A stretch of 64,000 bases of DNA. It comes from Chlorokybus atmophyticus. Lineage: Eukaryota > Streptophyta > Chlorokybophyceae > Chlorokybales > Chlorokybaceae. The notes beneath the pieces are model-generated. The model had not been told where the DNA came from. It worked only from the letters and a program-made list of their open reading frames with translations, and ran no database searches. This document shows, in pieces, positions 25,660-37,661 of the stretch. The stretch's first letter is position 1, and every line of letters begins with the position of its first letter. The stretch covers positions 307,049 to 371,048 of the forward strand of contig RHPI01000810.1 of assembly GCA_009103225.1 (NCBI GenBank). Direction: 5' to 3'. Position numbers and translations under genes: made by a program.

Positions 25660-28600
25660 ATGTCCGGGTTAGAGACGAAGGCGGTGTTCGATGCCGCGGG
25701 CCCCCTCCCCTTCACGTCCCGCCGCTCCGCCGTCTACGGGACGCGCGGGGTGGCGGCGTCCAGCCAGCCGCTGGCGACAGAGGCGGGGATAAGGATACTG
25801 CAGCAGGTGGGGGGGTGTTGAGTTAGACACCGTTGGCGTGTGTCATCGTCGTCGTCGTCTCCGTCTCCATGCAGTTTGCTTGCTTTGCACGTGCATGCAC
25901 GCTGAGTGCCAGAAATGATTGACTGCACTGTGGGGTTTGGGGCCATGCAAAGTCAGTTTGGATGTGTGTGTGTACGTTGCAAGCGACGACCACCACTGTG
26001 TGCAACAGCGCTCGAGGGTGGTGGTTGGTGCATGGTTTAGTAGTTAATGTTCATAAGCATTGGAGCAACGAATTGCTGCTAGTATCGATGTCAACTGCAG
26101 CAGTCGAGGGTTGCTACATTGCAGTAGTTGTTGTTGTTGTTGTTGTCATCATTGACAGCATCAACTGGCTTCTTGGTCTGTTTGACTGTTGTTTGTGCCA
26201 CCACGCTCACCATAAAACAGGGCGGCAATGCCGCGGACGCCGCCGTCGCCATGGCCGCCTGCCTCAACGTCACAGAACCATGCTCAACAGGCAAGCAAGC
26301 CAGCCTTGTAGTAACTTTTTACCACCACCACCACCACCACCACCACCTCATCATCATCATCATCCCCACCATCCCCAACCCTCCCCCAGGCATCGGCGGC
26401 GACGCCTTCGCCCTGTTCTACTCCGCGTCCTCCCGCCGCGTCGAGTCCGTGCTGGGCAACGGTCGCAGCCCCGCCGCGCTCACGATGGAGATGGTCAGAG
26501 AACGGGGGTACGAGGGGGGGATACCCAAGTTCCATGGGATGTCGGTCACGGTGAGTTCTGTGTGTGTGTGTGGTGTGCTGTGGGAGAGGGGTGGACATAC
26601 ATACACGCACATGCACGCGGGCCTTGACACATGCCCGTGCACATACGCATGCACATGCGCATGCAAGCAAGGCACGTACTGTAATACACGAACTACATAA
26701 GTACACCCCAGCAGGTTACCAAAATGGTGTCTTTCGTCGACAGGTTCCTGGGGCCGCTGCGGCATGGGTGGATATAGTGGAGCGCTTCGGCAAGCTGTCG
26801 CTCGCACAGGTACGGACAGACAGTCAGCAATGCTTGTTGCTGATCGCCTGGTATCGGTCACAACAATGCTCCTGTTCCTTCTATCTGTCTATCTAATGGT
26901 CATTCTCTGTGCAGGTGCTTCAACCAGCAATCGAGCTAGCCGAGAACGGGTACCCCGTCGGACCCACAACCGCAGTGCACTGGCAGGTTCACAAGCACAC
27001 AAGTCACAACCAGTTGCCACAATCTCAACAACACACGTAACAACCTGTCTCTCCTCCTCCTCCCCCTCCTCCTCCTCCAGCTCGGCGTTGATCAGCTGAA
27101 GCAAGGCGGCCCCCACTTCAACGACATGTTGTTGGACGGCCGCGCCCCCCGCGCCGGACAGGTGATACGCATGCCCAAGCTGGCCGAGACGTTCCGGACG
27201 CTGGCGCGGGAGGGGAAGGACGGGTTCTACAAGGGGAGGGTGAGTGTGGGTATGTGTGGGCATGTGTACAAGTCTCTGAACAATACGTGCGGTAGATTGC
27301 GGAGGCTATTGTGGAGGCGGTGAAGGCGCGGGGAGGCGTGATGGAGATGTCGGATCTGGCGGAGCATACCAATGAGATCGGGCAACCCATCTGCACGCGC
27401 TACAGAGGGGTGTGTGTGTGCGTGTGGGAATGTGCGTGCATATTGGGGGGGGACATTGTATGATGGTCAGAGTCTCTCGGGTGTTGCAGGTGGACATATG
27501 GGAGGTGCCGCCTCCCACGCAAGGGCTGGCCGCCCTGCTGGCGCTCAACATCTTCGAGGCTTGTGAAGGGACAGACAAGCCGTCCGTGCAGGTGGGTGTG
27601 TGACTGTGTCTGCAGAGTGAATGTGATGACTACAACTGCACATAATGCAAGAACAGAGACCACAATTTCAAGCACATGCATGCACACACGCACTCACATG
27701 CATATGTCCACACAGCTGCACACATATGTACACAAACGCGCGCGCTGCTTGTTTGTACATTCATGCTATCACCAACATGAGCATAGCCACGCTCAAGCGT
27801 ATGGCAAGCACACATGCACTTGCACACGCTGTTGAGTTTACTAAAACAGGTGGTGGTTCACTCAGGCCGGTCACGACTCTCCCGAGTACTTCCACACGGC
27901 CATCGAGTCCATGCGTCTCTCGTTCGGCGACGCCCTCCACCACATTGCCTGCCCGCAGAGCGTCCCGCACGTCCCCATCAAGGGACTCCTGTCCAAGGTG
28001 GGAGCGAGTGGAGTGACATTGTGTTGGGTTTTGATTGTGTTGGGGAAGAGGTAGGTGAGGAGTGATTGCTGTCGTGTCGTGCAGGACTATGCTGCCGAGC
28101 GCGCAAAGCACATCGAGCCGAACAGGTGTTGCAAAGTGCAGGTGAGAGAGAAGCAGAATCTGTGTGCATGTGTGTGTGCGCGTGTATGCGCGCGTGGGTT
28201 CGTGATGGCAAGAGTTCTCAAAAACACCATTGGAGCAAAACTTAGGCGCTTGCAACAGGAGGCGATGTGGTTTTGATGTGATGCTGTTTTCCACAGGCAG
28301 GTTCTCCGGTGTCCGCGGGGGGAGACACGGTGTACTTCTGCGTGATCGACGGCGAGGGCAACGGCATGAGCATGATCAACTCCAACTACATGGGCTTCGG
28401 TTCGGGCATCATACCAGAAGGCTGTGGCTTCTCCCTGCAGGTGGGGCTTACACTTCAACTGTACACCTCACAGCTGCAACCCAACCCTGTTGTGTGACAG
28501 AACCGCGGGCAAAACTTCAGTCTTGACCCGAACCACGCGAACGCGCTCGGCCCGAAAAAGCGTCCTTACCACACGATCATCCCGGGGCTGGCCACCACGG

Positions 28601-29337
28601 CGGGAGGGGACCTCCACAGCACCTTCGGGGTGATGGGAGGGTTCATGCAGCCGCAGGGACACATGCAGGTCAGTTGTTGTATGTATGTGTGTTCTTCTAG
28701 CTTTGTGTTGGATTGTTCGGTTGAGGGGGCACCCCTGTCGTGATGCAGTTGTTAGGTTGGTTTTGCACGGTGCTTGTGTATGTGCGCGCGCGCGCATGTG
28801 TGTGTGTGTGTGTGTGTCTCTCCCTTCACAAGGCTACTTGCAGGTCGTCATCAACATGCTGGACTTTGGGATGGACCCGCAAGCGGCCCTGGACGCCCCG
28901 CGCTTCTGCGTGCGCGGGCCCGGCGAGACCGGACACCACGCCGGGGAAGTGGAACTCAGCAGAGTGTACCTCGAGTTACACCCCGGTGAGGAAAAAGAGC
29001 ACATGCGGCCATGTGTGTGTGTGTGCGCGCAGGCGCGTGCATGTATGCGCCTGTGGCTGGCTACGTACTACATGTCCGCACATATTACAAGCACACACCA
29101 CTTCACAGCGTTATACATATACCAACATCTAGTATATGCCTCCATCCATTGTGTTCTGCAGGTACGCCCATCATTGCGGAGCGTCTGGTCGTGCTGGGCC
29201 ACGACGTGGAGCTGCTGTCCGATCACTACCGAGCGCATCAGTTCGGGCGCGGACAGATCATCACGCGGGACCCCGAGACCGGCGTGCTGTGCGGAGGTTC
29301 AGACCCGCGCGCCGACGGACTGGCCATTGCATGGTAG
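25660..29337 (+). CDS. Gamma-glutamyltransferase-like Ntn-hydrolase (YwrD-type)
   Basis: Gamma-glutamyltranspeptidase family enzyme, a self-cleaving Ntn-hydrolase acting on glutathione-like gamma-glutamyl compounds. Exons: 25660..25806, 26221..26290, 26390..26550, 26744..26809, 26915..26986, 27081..27239, 27296..27409, 27490..27591, 27866..27997, 28085..28141, 28297..28440, 28501..28668, 28844..28985 and 29162..29337, about 569 residues. Family blocks: [40 protein letters not shown], then [14 protein letters not shown], where the Thr fits the processing nucleophile, [32 protein letters not shown] and RPYHTIIPG. This wording resembles the bacterial YwrD branch more than classic GGT. No signal peptide or membrane anchor is visible, so it is probably soluble. 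Intron 2 (donor at 26291) is GC-AG. Confidence 0.93.
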
Positions 29338-29911
29338 CCGCAAGCTAGCCCCGTGTTGTATGCATACGATTGCTGCACATTGTTTGGCAGGCATTGGGTG
29401 CAATTGACATACTCTGTATGCGAAACCTTAACAAACCTTAACAAACCTTAACAACTATTGTGAATTGTCGAGCTTTCACTGTGATGATGCAATACGCGCA
29501 TTGCAGCAGTTGCATCATGTCCGTCCTGTACCGTTTGTCTGCCTCAGCAATAGATAACATCTTGCAATCTGAGCAGAATCTGATTGGGGTAGGCCTCAGC
29601 GCTTGCTTTGCTATGTAACAGCCACATCGGCAACCAACAGGCTTTTGGCCTCCTCGCTTTTGCTCATCAACATCGCAAGTGCGTAACAGCCTCTCCCCAC
29701 GCATTATAGAGGCAGAGGCTGCCATTGCTCTCTCTCAGCACCCGCACGAGAAGCCCCTTCCCTTCCCTTCCCTTCCCTTTGCAGGATGCTTTGCAGTCGC
29801 GGCAACACCCACTCCTGCTCCCTTCCTTCTGTGCTGCTAGTGCCTGAGCTTGTTGCTAGTCCATGCCAGTCCACACATGCCAACTGCAGGGCTGCCTTCT
29901 TGTCATTGCTG
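29338..29911. other. Convergent 3' region between the GGT-like gene and LSM5
   Basis: Holds the 3' ends of two converging genes. It contains AACAAACCTTAAC repeated in tandem near 29425-29452 and a CCCTT run near 29757-29778. No gene seen. Confidence 0.5.
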
Positions 29912-30820
29912 TTATTCTTCCTCTGGACTCCCTCCAGGAACAAGCTGCGCACGAGCAGGAAGTCGTTTCAACCCATGACACAGTACAAAGACTTGAGACG
30001 GTTGCATGCAGGGAATGGCAGCATCGGACTTACGACAGCAATGTTGTTGCCGTTGAGCAGGATCTGGTCCAGCTTGGTGACTCTCCGCCCCTCCGCCGTG
30101 ATCTCACTGTCGCAACATCAACAACAACAACAACAAACTGTTCAGTCGGTGCCAAGCACACAGCCATGACAGCAGTTGCGTGCGTCTTTGGGTTGCATGC
30201 AAACAACAGTCGCCACAACCAGTTTATTAATCTCTTATTGTTCCCAACACTCAACCATCTGCAAGTGCTTGCATACATTCGACATGTGCGCGATGTGCGT
30301 CAAGACAACTACAACTGCGCATGCACCCTTGCAATTCCACGAACCCAAGTATGTCATAAAAGTGCGCCTGCTCAAATATCTGTTGCACATGCTTGAAGAA
30401 GTTGAGAACAAGCAAGCAGTGAGCCGCCATGCACAGACAGACAAAACCAAGCACAAACAACACACGTAAACAAGAACACGCACACATGCGCAATGCATGG
30501 CAACAGGTGGCGTGCAAGCTTACTATTCTGTGACGTCCTCCAGGACCATGTTGACGTAGACATCGAACCCTCTAAGCGTGCCCACCAGCTCCTTGTCGCC
30601 CTTCATGATCACCCAGATTTTCGACCCAATGCACCGATCTATCAGCTCTGCGCACACACACAGTCGTCATCCGTTACACTCAACTTGTTTCTGGTCGCAT
30701 GGAGTAGCCAAGTGCATGCACTACTGCACCCATTCTCAGTGCATTGTTATCGACTGTCGGGGTGCAAGGAGACAAGTCCGCACCTGACGGAAGCAAATGG
30801 CTGGGGTTTTGGTTCGCCAT
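29912..30820 (-). CDS. LSM5: U6 snRNA-associated Sm-like protein LSM5
   Basis: LSM5, one of the seven Sm-like proteins of the Lsm1-7 (mRNA decay) and Lsm2-8 (U6 snRNA) rings. Four exons: 30820..30784, 30647..30524, 30106..30034 and 29944..29912, giving 88 residues (human 91). The protein runs [75 protein letters not shown]. Sm1 (GFDxxxNMVLxD) and Sm2 ([13 protein letters not shown]) are both complete. All junctions are GT-AG and in phase, and very short first and last exons complete the frame. It is divergent from the GCNA-like gene across a short shared promoter. Confidence 0.94.
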
Positions 30821-30927
30821 GCTGGAGTATCACCGTGCTGTCCTTTGCTGTAGCGGCGGGGGCGGCGGCGGCGATAACGCCGACAACGCCGCCAACAACG
30901 GCAGCAACCCGGGCATAAAGCTCTCTA

Positions 30928-30936
30928 AAACCCTAA
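30928..30936. promoter_or_regulatory. Telo-box in the LSM5/GCNA intergenic region
   Basis: AAACCCTAA, the plant telo-box word, between the LSM5 start (30820, minus) and the GCNA-like gene (plus). In land plants telo-boxes mark housekeeping and S-phase promoters; function here is inferred. Confidence 0.5.
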
Positions 30937-31113
30937 TTACGATGCTGAGCCGTGATTTGAACGGCAGGAGGCATCGTGTCTGGGTTACAGCAGTCCCACA
31001 CCCGTTGTGCGCAAGCAGGCTGTGCAGATTCAAACTTGGCGGCAGCGGCGGTGACGCCCGCAAGGGCAGAGGCGGAGGCGGCGGGGAGGACGAAGGCGGA
31101 GCTGAATGCGGTC

Positions 31114-34100
31114 ATGGATGCATTGGTGAAAGATGACAAACAAAACGAGGGGCGTGATATCCCTGCTTCAGTGCCAAAGCACGGGCACGAACAAGACGAC
31201 GTGTGGGCCAAACTGTCTGCAGCCGGCCGCGCCCACAGAGTGAGTTACCCCTTCACCTCTCACCACCCATCACCCTCAACCCCCCAACCACACCAACTTT
31301 CTTCCTTCACACACCGTCGCTGTGATGATGGCGATGACTGTCTCCATTCCCCGACAGGGTGCTCTGGCGGCGCTGGCGCAGGCGCAGCGGGCGGCCGCGG
31401 GTGAGGCGGAGGGGATACGCAGGCGAGCGCGGGAGGGGGCGGGAAAGACCAAGATGATGCGAGAGAGAGCGAAGGTGAGTGGCGCATGCACGTACGCAAG
31501 TATTATTCCTCATTTGCATGCGTGTACGCATGCACATGCTCGCATGACTGCCCGCATGTATTATTCCCCCACACACACTTGCGCATATGGACTCTTCGTT
31601 ATTGTCAGGATCATCATCCCTAACCCTAACATCACTTACCATCACCACCATCATCATTTAGCATCGTCACCATCACCACTAACCTCACAATCGTCACTGC
31701 CATTCTCATCACCTTCACCCCGACTTGCAAGCATGCTACTGCTGTAATCCGGTCCAGTTCAGCATTCATCGACTTTTACATGCACGCACGCATCCGCACA
31801 GTGTACATGCATTCACAACCCGCACATGTTCCTAGCCTCAACGCTCCTCCTCCTCCTCTTCCTCTTCTATCACAGGCGCTGCTGAGTCGCACCATCGCAC
31901 CATTGCTCGCAAATCATGCACCGCCGCCGTCCGCCATCAGCCAAGGCTCTCTTTCCAATTGCAGTGGCATGATGAGAGACGAAGATGACGATGAGGTAAG
32001 CAATGCCAACGACACGTAGCACGGCCACAGCCTTGCGTGCTAGCCAATATCTAAATGAATCGGCTGCCAGGGCCAAGCGGTGCTGCAATCGGGGAGGATG
32101 AGTAGTACCTCACCTCGCCCGCAGCACACGGTTGAGGCCTGCGAGAGCCCAACCCAACAGGATTGGGACACGCCACCTGCTGCCAGCTGTGCATCGACAA
32201 CAACTGCGGGCAGCGGCCAAGAAGAACTCAAACGTGAGGAAAGACCCAACACAATGATAGGAAGTCCGAGACAGTTGCAGAAGTCTCCTCATGCGGTGTC
32301 TCCCACAGCCTCAAACGCAGGTCCTTCACGATGTCCTTGTATAGCTTCAGCGCCAACACAACAACAGAGCCCCGCACGTGAGACCGCTGTACGCGAACCT
32401 GCCACATGCGTGAGCACAGCTGATGGTGCCGCGACACCTGCACGGGACTGCGCTGAAGCAGCTTTACCGGACCGTACGTTTGGTGTTGACGATGATGGCA
32501 GTGGGAACCTGCGCTTTGTGAATACAAGTCACCACAGCGCTTGCGTTGTCATTGAGAGTGATGATGATGACGACACTACTGTTGTTAGAAGTGACGACAG
32601 CGGTGGCATGCGTAGTGGTGACCCTTGTGAGCCGTGCCAGCTGGAGTTAGAACTTAACGAACAGCTTGAGCGTGAAGATGAAGATGTCAACCAGGTGCGC
32701 GAGTTGAGACACACGCTTGAGTGTGCATGTACAATACGCAAGTTGACTCTGTAGGTGTGCAAGTGCAGGGCTTCACCAGTAGGGACAGTCCCGCATCAAC
32801 CCAACAACAAGCTAAGAGACAGCCTGATGACAACCTGCCAAAGCTGGCGACCTTTCTAACCTCTCCTTCATGCGAAGCGGCGCACACGCATCCCATCCCA
32901 GAGCCATCGTGTGTCGAAGTCCTGCATTCTCAGAGTCCACCTCCTCACATTGGCGTGACGGATGCGTGCCATACGTGCACACGAGCTCAACCGTGCCCAC
33001 AAGACGTGGATGATGATCGTGCGAGCGTAGGCAGCCCGGTACCCAGCCCTTCTGCGAGTCTTTCGATGATGCGATGCGAAAGCCGTGGTGACATGTCGAT
33101 GCCGACAATGCTTAAGAATGATAAGGGCGAGTGTGTTGATGGCGGGTGCGTGGAGCCGCTGGAGTGCCGCCCGCTGGAGTTCAGCTGCAGCAGAGCAGCA
33201 GCGAGAGAAGGTGGCGGTGATGAGGTACGTGACCACCCACAGAACATAGCCACACTTGAGACTCGTACTGCATCATCACCACATGCTTGCAGCATGAATG
33301 CAACGGCACGGGTTTTGCTAACAACCGACTCGGTCGGCTCTGTCAGGGCCTTATTGAAGCCACTACTCCGCAATCAGAGAACACAGAGCGACACAACTCA
33401 GTGCAAGGAAGGAGAACGAGCTCCTCCTCGGCTCACCCGCAGCACACACTTGTGCAAGCGCTAGCAGGGAGCCCAACCGAACAACTACAACAAGTTTGCG
33501 AAACACCCGCAAGCTGCGCGTCAACGCCAAGAGTTGTGACGAGTTCCGACACGCTGTCGAGTGCCAGCAGCACACGCAAGGAGGAGGAGGACGAGGAGGA
33601 ATGTCCCAACCTAACAGTGGACTTGCCGGGACAATCGGAGATGTGTTGTCATCAAGCTTCGGGCAGCCATGAGCAGAAGTCTCCTCCTTCTGCGGTGTCC
33701 CCCGCATCATCACACGCAAGTGTAGATCGTCGCACACGCTCTTCAACTCCATGCGTGGCCACGTCGTATGGTGCCACCACACCTGTAATTACTCACATCG
33801 TGGCCACGCCGGGCGCAGAGTCTGATGACGGTAGCAGCGAAGACTGCCTACGCTTTGCAACTACGAGCCGGCGAACTGCTCGCGTCGTCATTGAGAGTGA
33901 TACCGACGATGATATCGATGGTGATGTGGTTGATGAAAGTGGAGATGGTAGTTGCGCGGGCGATGGTGGCGCTTGCGAGCCGTGCAAGCTGGAGTTGAGA
34001 CTGGTCGGCGGTGAGCCTGAGCGAGAAGGTGAAGGTGTGGACGATCAGGTGCGTGACAACATACGCGCTTGTCTGCATGAAGTTGCGCATACCTGGCATA

Positions 34101-36613
34101 CGTATTACGTGTACATGGCTGCGAGTGCTACAAGCATGGTGACTCTCCATGTGTTTCCAGGACTCAGTCGATGATGGTGATGTCATTCCCGCTTCAATCC
34201 AAACGCACGCCAGGATGCACAGTGAGCACGATTCAGGCCAAGAGGGAGAGAGCACCTCTTCACCTCCTTCTCCTTCATCTGATGAGCTCACGCAACCTGA
34301 GCCAAACTCGAGTCCTGTATCTATCAAAGCCCAACCCGCGCTCGCTTCCTCGCAAATAAGTCCTCCTGTATGCACTCCAGCCCCCAAGTCCGGTTCCTGT
34401 TCCCGCCGTCACGTTGTGGGACGGTGTGTTCACTACTCCGTTGACAGCAGCTCTTCCTCAAACGACAACGGCGGCGTGCGCTTCACGAGAGGCACCACCC
34501 GGCGAACGGCAGCGCGTGTGGTGGTGAGCAGCGACGACGATGAGGATCATCAGGACGGTGAGGACAACAAGGAGGATGCCAGCTGTGTCATCAACGGATC
34601 CTTCTCATCGCCTCAACCGGTGCGCCAGCTGGCATTCGAGCTGGGCGGTGAGAGAGATCAGACAGAGTTGGGTGTCACCAAGCAGCAGGGGTGAGTGGTT
34701 GTGCGTTGCAAGCGTTTGATTGGATGTGGTTGTTGTGGTGTAGGTCTTACGCGGTGTGTACACAATTGTGACTGCGTGCAGGAGTCCTGTCCCAGAACCG
34801 AGAACACCTTCTGTACAGAAGAAAGATAACAACAGCGCGCACGCGGTGTACGAGTGGTGTAGCTCTGATGACGATAGCAACATCAACAACATGCCGTTGC
34901 ACCAACAAGCAGGTTTGACTTCCGGACGCACGCACACACGCACGTGCACACTGCTTGTATAATCTGAACCAACGCGAGCAGTACACAATCCAGGAAAGTG
35001 CAGCTAAAGTCAAAACCAAAACCAACCTTTCTACCTGTTACACCTTGCCTCAGGTGCACGCACGGTCCTGAAGCCCATCCCTCACCATCTCCCTCGCTCC
35101 GTCCTCCCTCGCCATCGCTCCCAACCACGAACAAGTGTCATCACCACCTCATCGGGGTTGTCGAAGCGGGAGTTCGTGGCGAGGCGGGAGGGCCTGGCGG
35201 CGGAGCTGCTGGCAGAGTTCAACGCGAGGGTGTTCGGGGGGAGGTTGCCGTGTGGCTTGGAGGTGAGGTGGAACAAGGGGATGCAGACAACGGCGGGGGT
35301 GACGAGGTTGCAAAGAAGGAGTAAGGTGAGGGAGTGAGATTGAGAGGGTAGAGCGTGCTGCTGCTGCTGGCTGTTTGTGTGCGCACGTGCGTGCGTGCGT
35401 GCGCGCGTGCTTGCACTGGTGCGTGCGTGCGCGCGTGGGTGCGTGGGTGCGTGCGTGCGTGCGTGCGTGCGTGGGTGCGTGCGTGCACGTGCGCATGTGT
35501 GAGTGGGTGTACCTGCTCATTTGTATGTGCATGAGTGTGTTTTGTGCCCAGTCGGAAGCATGCTTGCAGGATGGACGCGAAGAGTACACGGCGCACGTGG
35601 AGCTCTCCATCAAAGTTGTGGACAACCCAGGTAAGACAACCAGCAACTTGCACGCCATGGTAAAGCAGCTGCTGCGCAAGCTCATACGCTATGTGGTGCG
35701 CCATACTTACCAAACTTAACTGCTCAGACAGGTTGCGAAGCACGCTCTGCCATGAGCTGTGTCATGTGGCCGCATGGGTGATTGATCACACGGCCAAACC
35801 GCCGCACGGGCCAGCTTTCAAGAAATGGTCGGCTCATGCTGCATTGGCTGACTTCTTTGCACCTCAACAGCAACAGTATGCGCACTCGTGTTACTCTTCC
35901 GCTCAGCATCCATGTATGTGTGTATGCAGGGCTTATGAGGCAAGCCGAACGTACCCGGATCTCAATGTGACCACATGTCACAACTATGAGATCGAGTACA
36001 AGTACCAGTATCAGTGCACAAGCGCGTGGTGCCAGAAGATGTAAGTTTCCCACATTGTGTGTATGCACGCGTCTGTGTGTAGGTGCGTGTGTGTGTGCGC
36101 GTGTGCGAGTTGGTGTATCCATGCACGTGTGTGTGACAGGTCTAGCGTGCTTCCTGACTGTGATGACATTTTGGATGTGATGTTGGTGTTGTCTCGCTTC
36201 ACGCGTAATGAGTGGTATTTTGCGGTATCCTGCAGCATTGGGCGCCATTCCAAGTCGATAGACATGGAGTTGCAGCGGTGCGGTTGGTGCGGCGGGGTGC
36301 TCAAGCTTAGAGAACGTTTGCGTGTGGATGGCACGCCTGTCAAGAGCCGCGCCGCATCGGAGTTTAGTCTCTATGTCAAGGTGCGTGTTGGTGTCTGCAT
36401 CGGATTTCGCAATAAAACAGTTGCTCTGATGAGTAACAAGCAGTTGATACAGATGCGCGTGTGTGCGTGCATGTGTTTAACGTTGAGTGGGCGTGTTTTT
36501 GTGTGCAGGAGAAGTATGCAACGGTGCGCACAGCTGGCACGCCGCACAAGGAGGCCATGCGCAAGATTGCGGACTCCTGGAAACAGCGCAAGGCCCTGAC
36601 TGTTGTTAACTGA
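31114..36613 (+). CDS. GCNA-like acidic protein with SprT-type metalloprotease domain
   Basis: Germ-cell-nuclear-acidic-like protein of the SprT/Spartan group, implicated in clearing DNA-protein crosslinks. Exons: (31114)..31239, 31358..31474, 31876..31995, 32071..32694, 32769..33224, 33347..34048, 34161..34690, 34782..34912, 35054..35325, 35552..35630, 35728..35827, 35930..36040, 36236..36380 and 36509..36613. A long disordered half holds three SUMO-interacting-like motifs followed by acid runs: CVVIESDDDDD, ARVVIESDTDDDID and ARVVVSSDDDED. Then comes the SprT domain, with FNARVFGGRLP, the HELCH active site (HExxH) and PPHGPAFKKW, followed by a zinc ribbon (CTSAWC, CGWCGG, IIGRHSKSID) and a basic C-terminus. 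The 5' end is uncertain: ATG 31114 is the first in frame; an upstream exon starting at 30942 is possible. Confidence 0.88.
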
Positions 36614-37661
36614 GACATCTAAAACAATGGCCCGTACACGTGTATTTAAGGGTGTTATTTTCGCGGTACATTCAGCACATGCAGATTGTGTACTATTGTA
36701 CTATGATGGACAGCGCACACAGAATGTTGTCACAGCAGATGCTTGCACTGCTGGCCATTACGGCAAGAAGCGGACATTCGCTGCAGTAGTCAAATGTATA
36801 GTGTTGCTGTATTTATGCAGGATGAGCAAGCACGTTGCGCTGTGACAGTGGAATATCCTTTACATCTTGAGCAAATCAACAAATCAATATCTTGCCACAA
36901 GCAGCAGCTACTTACTTAATCACGGTTACCACAGCCACAGTGCAGGTAATCGGGCTGACTGTGCAATGCATGCATGACTAACGGGGCAGGCAGGTAGAGG
37001 TAGTGAATCGTAGATAGCTGTAGCCCGGTGGTGAGTTGGTTGTATGAGTGGTGACGGCTGCCTGCAGATGCTGTTTGCTTGACACCATGCATGTTGCTGT
37101 GTGCTTCATACCATGCCTGTGTTTATTCTAGCATACCATCTTTTGTACACACGTGTGACTGAGCACACATGCTTGTGGTGGTCTATATTGCTTTGGTTGT
37201 TGTGTGTCTGCTTGTTTGCTTGTGGCCCCTCTGTTATACCCTATGCACTCACAGTGTGAAGAATATATGCAATGCGTCGTAGCTTATGCAGCATAAGTTA
37301 TGCAACATGTACCATTGGTAATTTATTTGGTGAGGCTGATGCCACTGGAAGGTTGCAAAGCTCTGGTGAAATTGAGCAGCATTCCCAACCGAATTGCGAG
37401 CTGTTGACCGGGACAACTTGCAAATGATAGCTTGATTCAAAACAACTCTGGCTGTGCTATTTTGTGTGCATATAACACTTGCATTCGCTGATGCTCTCCA
37501 CTTATCTCCCTGCTAATGCGAGGCAACTTTTGGACCAATGTGTCTTTTTTGTCACTGCTGCGCACTTGAGCACAATGCATCACGTTACAGGTTGATTGCT
37601 TCTATCGATTGTAGCACCAGCTGCAACTCAGAATCATAGCTTGTCGCTCCGGTCGTCAATA
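36614..37661. other. Convergent intergenic region
   Basis: 3' ends of the GCNA-like gene (+) and PheRS alpha (-). Moderately AT-rich with TG-rich stretches. No supported gene. Confidence 0.5.

Noticed and set aside
31619-31640. TAACCCTAAC considered as interstitial telomere sequence
   Set aside because: Only about one and a half repeats inside an intron, too short to be a telomere remnant.
35345-35545. GTGCGTGC-rich tract considered as a regulatory repeat
   Set aside because: Simple GT/GC microsatellite within a GCNA-like intron, like many others here; nothing sets it apart.
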